Assembly (NCBI RefSeq): GCF_044762665.1
Contig: NZ_JBIWES010000001.1
Span: 124,001 to 188,000, forward strand
Direction: 5' to 3'
DNA from: Peribacillus frigoritolerans_B
GTDB taxonomy: Bacteria > Bacillota > Bacilli > Bacillales > DSM-1321
Length of the DNA stretch: 64,000 nucleotides
The notes beneath the pieces are model-generated. The model was not told the DNA's origin, made no database searches, and saw only the letters and a list, made by a program, of their open reading frames with translations. The first letter of the stretch is position 1. Every line of letters starts with the position of its first letter. The position numbers were made by a program, and so were the translations under genes. Shown here in pieces: positions 61,185 to 64,000 of the stretch.

Positions 61185-62024
61185 GTGAGTTTATTTGATG
61201 AAGTTCTGAAAACAAATATTGAAGACTGGACTGAATATCCAGTCCTTAATACATTGAGTAAAGCGATATTAGCTGGTCAACAAATTCTAGAATTGTGCGC
61301 TAGTAAAGATAATTTAAAACACCATGATGTAATCATTATTTCGATGTATAGAAAGGTACTAGAGCAAGCAGATGGCTTATTTATTCTTCTAGACCATGAA
61401 TCAAACAGTGCAGCCACCTCAGCAATTAGAACATTGTACGAAACATTTATTGGTATACAATTCATTTTTGAAAAAGAGAACTTATTGCCAAATCGTGCAA
61501 ACTCATACTATGTTGCTTACATGCACGAACAATTAACATGGGCAAAAAATGCAGCTAAATACGACGAACTCTCAGATGTATACTCTTTAGAAGAACTGAA
61601 AGAAAGAGTAGCAAATTTCAAATCCTCTTTGTCAAAAGAACCGTTGAAATCTGTAAATAAAGTATGGCATAAAGAAAAAGCAAAGTTAGAAAAGAAAAAC
61701 AAACATTTTCCTCCCAAGTGGTATAGTCTCTATGGGGGTGCAAGTAGTTTTACTCAATTAGCCTCAAGATTTGAAGGCACGCATCCTTTATTGTATTCAG
61801 GCTATTCATTAGAAAGCCATGGATATACAGCACTACAGAATATTTTAACTGACGAAGAGACAAAGAAACAATTCCTCGCACCACTTAGATATCGTCATTC
61901 TGGTTATGATACCTCCTGCCTTCTTGGCAGGAGTATTGTAGATTGGTGTTCATCTTTAATTGTTATTCGTTATTGTCCCGAGATTATACTTGAGGTTGAT
62001 GAATTCTTTACCTCTAACCGCTAG
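61185..62024 (+). CDS. DUF5677-like protein
   Basis: A 279-residue, mostly helical protein. The segments SNSAATSAIRTLYETFIGIQ and KLLEQAD-type helices (MYRKVLEQADGLFILLDHE) fit the DUF5677 pattern, a family of unknown function found in accessory regions. Start is GTG at 61185, seven bases after AAGGAGG. The gene is bracketed by 32-base direct repeats, so it may behave as a cassette. No signal peptide or membrane helix. Confidence 0.65.
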   Translation: MSLFDEVLKTNIEDWTEYPVLNTLSKAILAGQQILELCASKDNLKHHDVIIISMYRKVLEQADGLFILLDHESNSAATSAIRTLYETFIGIQFIFEKENLLPNRANSYYVAYMHEQLTWAKNAAKYDELSDVYSLEELKERVANFKSSLSKEPLKSVNKVWHKEKAKLEKKNKHFPPKWYSLYGGASSFTQLASRFEGTHPLLYSGYSLESHGYTALQNILTDEETKKQFLAPLRYRHSGYDTSCLLGRSIVDWCSSLIVIRYCPEIILEVDEFFTSNR

Positions 62025-62034
62025 AAACTGTGAG

Positions 62035-62075
62035 TCTAACAAGAAGGTAAGCAACGATCGTGACTTACCTTCTTG
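62035..62075 (+). terminator. 32-base direct repeat, right copy, forming a hairpin
   Basis: CAAGAAGGTAAG (62040-62051) pairs perfectly with CTTACCTTCTTG (62064-62075). The left arm and loop repeat the sequence at 60969-61000. It probably ends the transcript of the DUF5677-like gene, though there is no strong T-run. Confidence 0.65.
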
Positions 62076-62125
62076 CGTTCGTTATACGGTTTCCTTAACC
62101 TTGACTTTTAACTTCAACTTCAATC

Positions 62126-63157
62126 CTAATATGCTTCAGAAAATACATATCGTATTTGTTCAATTTTTATGAGTTCTGTAGCAGTTACTTCTACATTTTC
62201 TTGCGTAAAAAGAACCACATTTTGCGACGTACCTAATGAACTATCAAATATAATACCATCGTAACCCTCATTTTTAATAAACTCAGTAACGTATTGTGTT
62301 GCAATGTATTCAAGATAAGAATCACTTGGCGAAATTGGTTGAGACATTTCAGAACTGAGATTATTAAAGAATTGAAGTTGGCTTATTGCTTCATCAACAT
62401 TTTCACTTTTCATATAATCAAATAAACTTTTGTCATTAAAAACCGAAAAGTTAATGGTATTTAGACTCTCTTTTAAGTTGAATGTTGCTATCGTTATTAA
62501 TGCTCCGCACGAAGGTCTTACTTCAGCTATTGCAGTTTCCTCACTACCTGCTAAATAAAGATAAGGTATTCCATCTGGATTGGCTCTTCCTGCCCTCGCT
62601 CGGTGAATTGGTGGCATTCCCATATCAAACAAATTTGCAGCGTGAGGGGCAGTTTTACCATCTGCGCTACCAACTCTTGCTCGAAAAAGAGTATTTTCTT
62701 TATGTACCAATTTATAAAACTCCCAAGGGGGGTTAGACAACAATTTTTCAATTTCAACTGGAAGTGAATTAATAAATCTATTCTGATGTTTAACTGAGTT
62801 TTTGTACTTATACCACTCATTAGTTAAATGGTTGTAGTCAGAATTAAATACGTAATACCCCTCGTATTTCATGCCATGGATTTGGCATAACTTAATCAGT
62901 AACGTATCATCCGCAGTGGAATTTGAAAACAGCTTCCATTCCCCTATAGTAGAATACAACGTTTTACTTGTTATACCTTGATTTTCTATATACATCTTTT
63001 TAAATAGACTAAACATCTTTGCAAAAATTTCATTGTCCAAGTATAAACACTTTTCATCAATTTGTTTGCAAAAATCGCAATTACCTATAAAACCATTTTC
63101 ATTTATGTAACTCCAAAAACCATCGTCTTCAAAACAGTTAACACAGCATTTTTTCAT
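62126..63157 (-). CDS. RES-domain protein with cysteine-rich N-terminal part
   Basis: A 343-residue protein. The N-terminus, KKCCVNCFEDD followed by NCDFC, is a zinc-binding motif like the HEPN/RES N-terminal domain; a helical part follows. The C-terminal RES domain (about 180-330) has LFRARVG, the PYLYLAGSEETAIAEVRPS motif and YDGIIFDSSL. RES proteins are NAD-degrading or ADP-ribosylating toxins, usually with an antitoxin (Xre-type); no adjacent antitoxin is seen. The start is taken as the ATG at 63157 (MKKCC) with GGTGAGG close upstream; the longer frame to 63238 has no ribosome site. Confidence 0.75.
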   Translation of the reverse strand: MKKCCVNCFEDDGFWSYINENGFIGNCDFCKQIDEKCLYLDNEIFAKMFSLFKKMYIENQGITSKTLYSTIGEWKLFSNSTADDTLLIKLCQIHGMKYEGYYVFNSDYNHLTNEWYKYKNSVKHQNRFINSLPVEIEKLLSNPPWEFYKLVHKENTLFRARVGSADGKTAPHAANLFDMGMPPIHRARAGRANPDGIPYLYLAGSEETAIAEVRPSCGALITIATFNLKESLNTINFSVFNDKSLFDYMKSENVDEAISQLQFFNNLSSEMSQPISPSDSYLEYIATQYVTEFIKNEGYDGIIFDSSLGTSQNVVLFTQENVEVTATELIKIEQIRYVFSEAY

Positions 63158-63617
63158 TTCCTCACCCGACTTCCCAATGATTACCAAACCATATGGTATA
63201 CTTTTAACCTTGAGGTAGAAATTACCACTAAGGTTCATTATAACACGCTCGGAGACGCTTATAATGGCATAGGGTGAGGTTTTGCACCTTTCCCCCTTAT
63301 CATTTATATCTGAACGTGGTGTAAGCCTGCTACAGGATAGTTTGTTTGATGATTTGTATATCGGAAACCGCCCTTACTCACATACACTCAATCGTTTATT
63401 GTTCGATACGATGCAATTAATAGGGATGTTAAACATTCATAAATCATTAAATGTGATAGAAAAACACTTATTTTGTTCGATAGCAATCATCGAATGAATT
63501 TTAGTCCTAGATAATGAATCACTGCCATTCTTTTAGCAGGGTGTTCTTGGAGTAAAGATTACTGTTTAGAATCGTAACTGAATAACTACCCTTTTATCGT
63601 ATTGTTTTTGATTAAAG
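63158..63617. other. Intergenic region, no supported gene
   Basis: A 71-codon frame at 63282-63497 has no ribosome site and no recognisable family. No repeat or stable fold was found except the resolvase control region at the right end. Confidence 0.45.
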
Positions 63618-63702
63618 TGCAAATACTTGAAAGTTATTGCACCTTTTTAATGACCTTGCTATAATAAGCATCAAGAGGTGCAATAACTTAGTGCAATAAA
63701 TG
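63618..63702 (+). promoter_or_regulatory. Resolvase promoter with inverted and repeated operator sites (res-like)
   Basis: TTGCAC (63637-63642), 17 bases and TATAAT (63660-63665) form a promoter. A perfect 14-base inverted repeat, AAGTTATTGCACCT (63631-63644) and AGGTGCAATAACTT (63676-63689), brackets the -10. Related GTGCAA(A/T)A half-sites are at about 63618 and 63691. The layout suggests that the resolvase binds here and represses itself. Confidence 0.7.
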
Positions 63703-63727
63703 AATGATGAAAAGTGAGGAATTAATA

Positions 63728-64000
63728 ATGAAATATGGATATGCAAGAGTTTCAACAATTGCACAAGATTTAGAGGTTCAAATCCAAATGTTACAAGCAG
63801 AAGGATGCGAGGTTATATATAAGGAGAAGTTCACAGGTACTAAAACAGATAGACCTGAGTTCAACAAGGTGCTTGACGTATTACAAGAAGGCGACACATT
63901 AGTCGTCACAAAACTAGATAGATTTGCTAGGTCGGCACTTGAAGGTATTCAAACGGTTAAGGCGCTATTTACAAGAGGTGTAAAGGTTCACATTCTTAAT
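63728..64000 (+). CDS. Small serine recombinase/resolvase, partial
   Basis: The first 91 codons are visible: KYGYARVSTIAQDLEVQIQM is the resolvase/invertase catalytic motif, with Ser9 as nucleophile (YARVS), and KLDRFARSALE the second arginine-bearing motif. It runs off the right edge. It belongs to the resolvase family of Tn3-type or plasmid elements and acts on res sites. ATG at 63728 with GTGAGG upstream. It differs from the large recombinase at 55291, so the island has two serine recombinases. Confidence 0.93.
   Translation, partial: MKYGYARVSTIAQDLEVQIQMLQAEGCEVIYKEKFTGTKTDRPEFNKVLDVLQEGDTLVVTKLDRFARSALEGIQTVKALFTRGVKVHILN

Larger units (their letters stand above)
55223..64000. mobile_element. 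Integrated accessory island, left part
   Basis: Starts between the yqfC promoter and a large serine recombinase gene and continues past the window edge. Contents: a large serine recombinase, unrecognised and secreted proteins, a zinc-ribbon pair, a DUF5677-like gene between 32-base repeats, a RES-domain protein and a small serine resolvase. None of these are in the B. subtilis gene order, where yqfC is followed by conserved genes. Genes point in both directions. The right end is not visible, so neither attachment site is proven. Confidence 0.75.

Noticed and set aside
62035..62075. Right repeat copy as an attachment site of the whole island
   Set aside because: It is interior, both copies lie within the island, and no link to the recombinase end is visible.
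63282..63497. 71-codon reading frame upstream of the resolvase
   Set aside because: No ribosome site, no signal peptide, no recognisable motif; the frame lies in a gap between two accessory genes.

Overview
The window is chromosomal DNA of a spore-forming Bacillaceae, most likely Peribacillus or a close Bacillus relative. The gene order of bases 1-55200 follows the B. subtilis yqgX-to-yqfC region almost gene for gene. Many starts are TTG or GTG behind strong Shine-Dalgarno sequences, and sporulation genes (yqfC, yqfD) and a SinI-like anti-repressor are present. The species is inferred from synteny and protein resemblance only; no database search was run.

Layout. (1) 1-11330: yqgX (partial), yqgW, yqgU, yqgT, an LTA-synthase-like enzyme (yqgS), glucokinase (glcK), yqgQ, an unrecognised membrane-anchored protein, the rhomboid protease gluP, yqgO, yqgN, rpmG and an unrecognised gene. 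(2) 11750-20800: two small membrane-anchored proteins, then the phosphate module phoU-pstB-pstA-pstC-pstS on the minus strand behind a well-formed PhoP box, then pbpA and the MFS gene yqgE. (3) 20850-21940: two unrelated tandem repeat arrays side by side with no convincing gene. (4) 22080-31230: sodA, yqgC, yqgB, a sinI-like gene, yqfZ, ispG, yqfX, yqfW, a Zur-controlled zinc cluster (znuC-znuB-zur), yqfT and nfo. (5) 31240-55190: the conserved core, namely cshB, yqfQ, ispH, yqfO, trmK, cccA, a membrane protein, sigA, dnaG, yqxD, ppsR, ccpN, glyS and glyQ with a T-box leader, recO, yqzL, era, cdd, dgkA, ybeY, pgpH, phoH, yqfD, yqfC. (6) 55200-64000 and beyond: an integrated accessory island.

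The island starts directly upstream of yqfC with a large serine recombinase. It then holds an unrecognised 343-residue protein, two secreted paralogue-like proteins, a minus-strand pair (zinc-ribbon protein plus a helical protein), a DUF5677-like gene flanked by 32-base direct repeats, a RES-domain protein with a cysteine-rich N-terminal part, and the start of a small serine resolvase with a self-regulating promoter. The right end lies outside the window. Island genes look AT-richer than the core, but this was not counted.

The genes cover phosphate uptake (PstSCAB, PhoU), zinc uptake and its repressor (ZnuBC, Zur), isoprenoid synthesis (IspG, IspH), cell-envelope building (PbpA, YqgS, YqgT, DgkA), macromolecule synthesis (DnaG, SigA, RpmG, GlyQS, Era, YbeY, TrmK, CshB) and repair (Nfo, RecO).

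Most worth following up: the modular array of 74-base hairpin units at 20849-21673, the island and its zinc-ribbon gene pair, the 32-base repeats that bracket the DUF5677-like gene, and the RES-domain protein.
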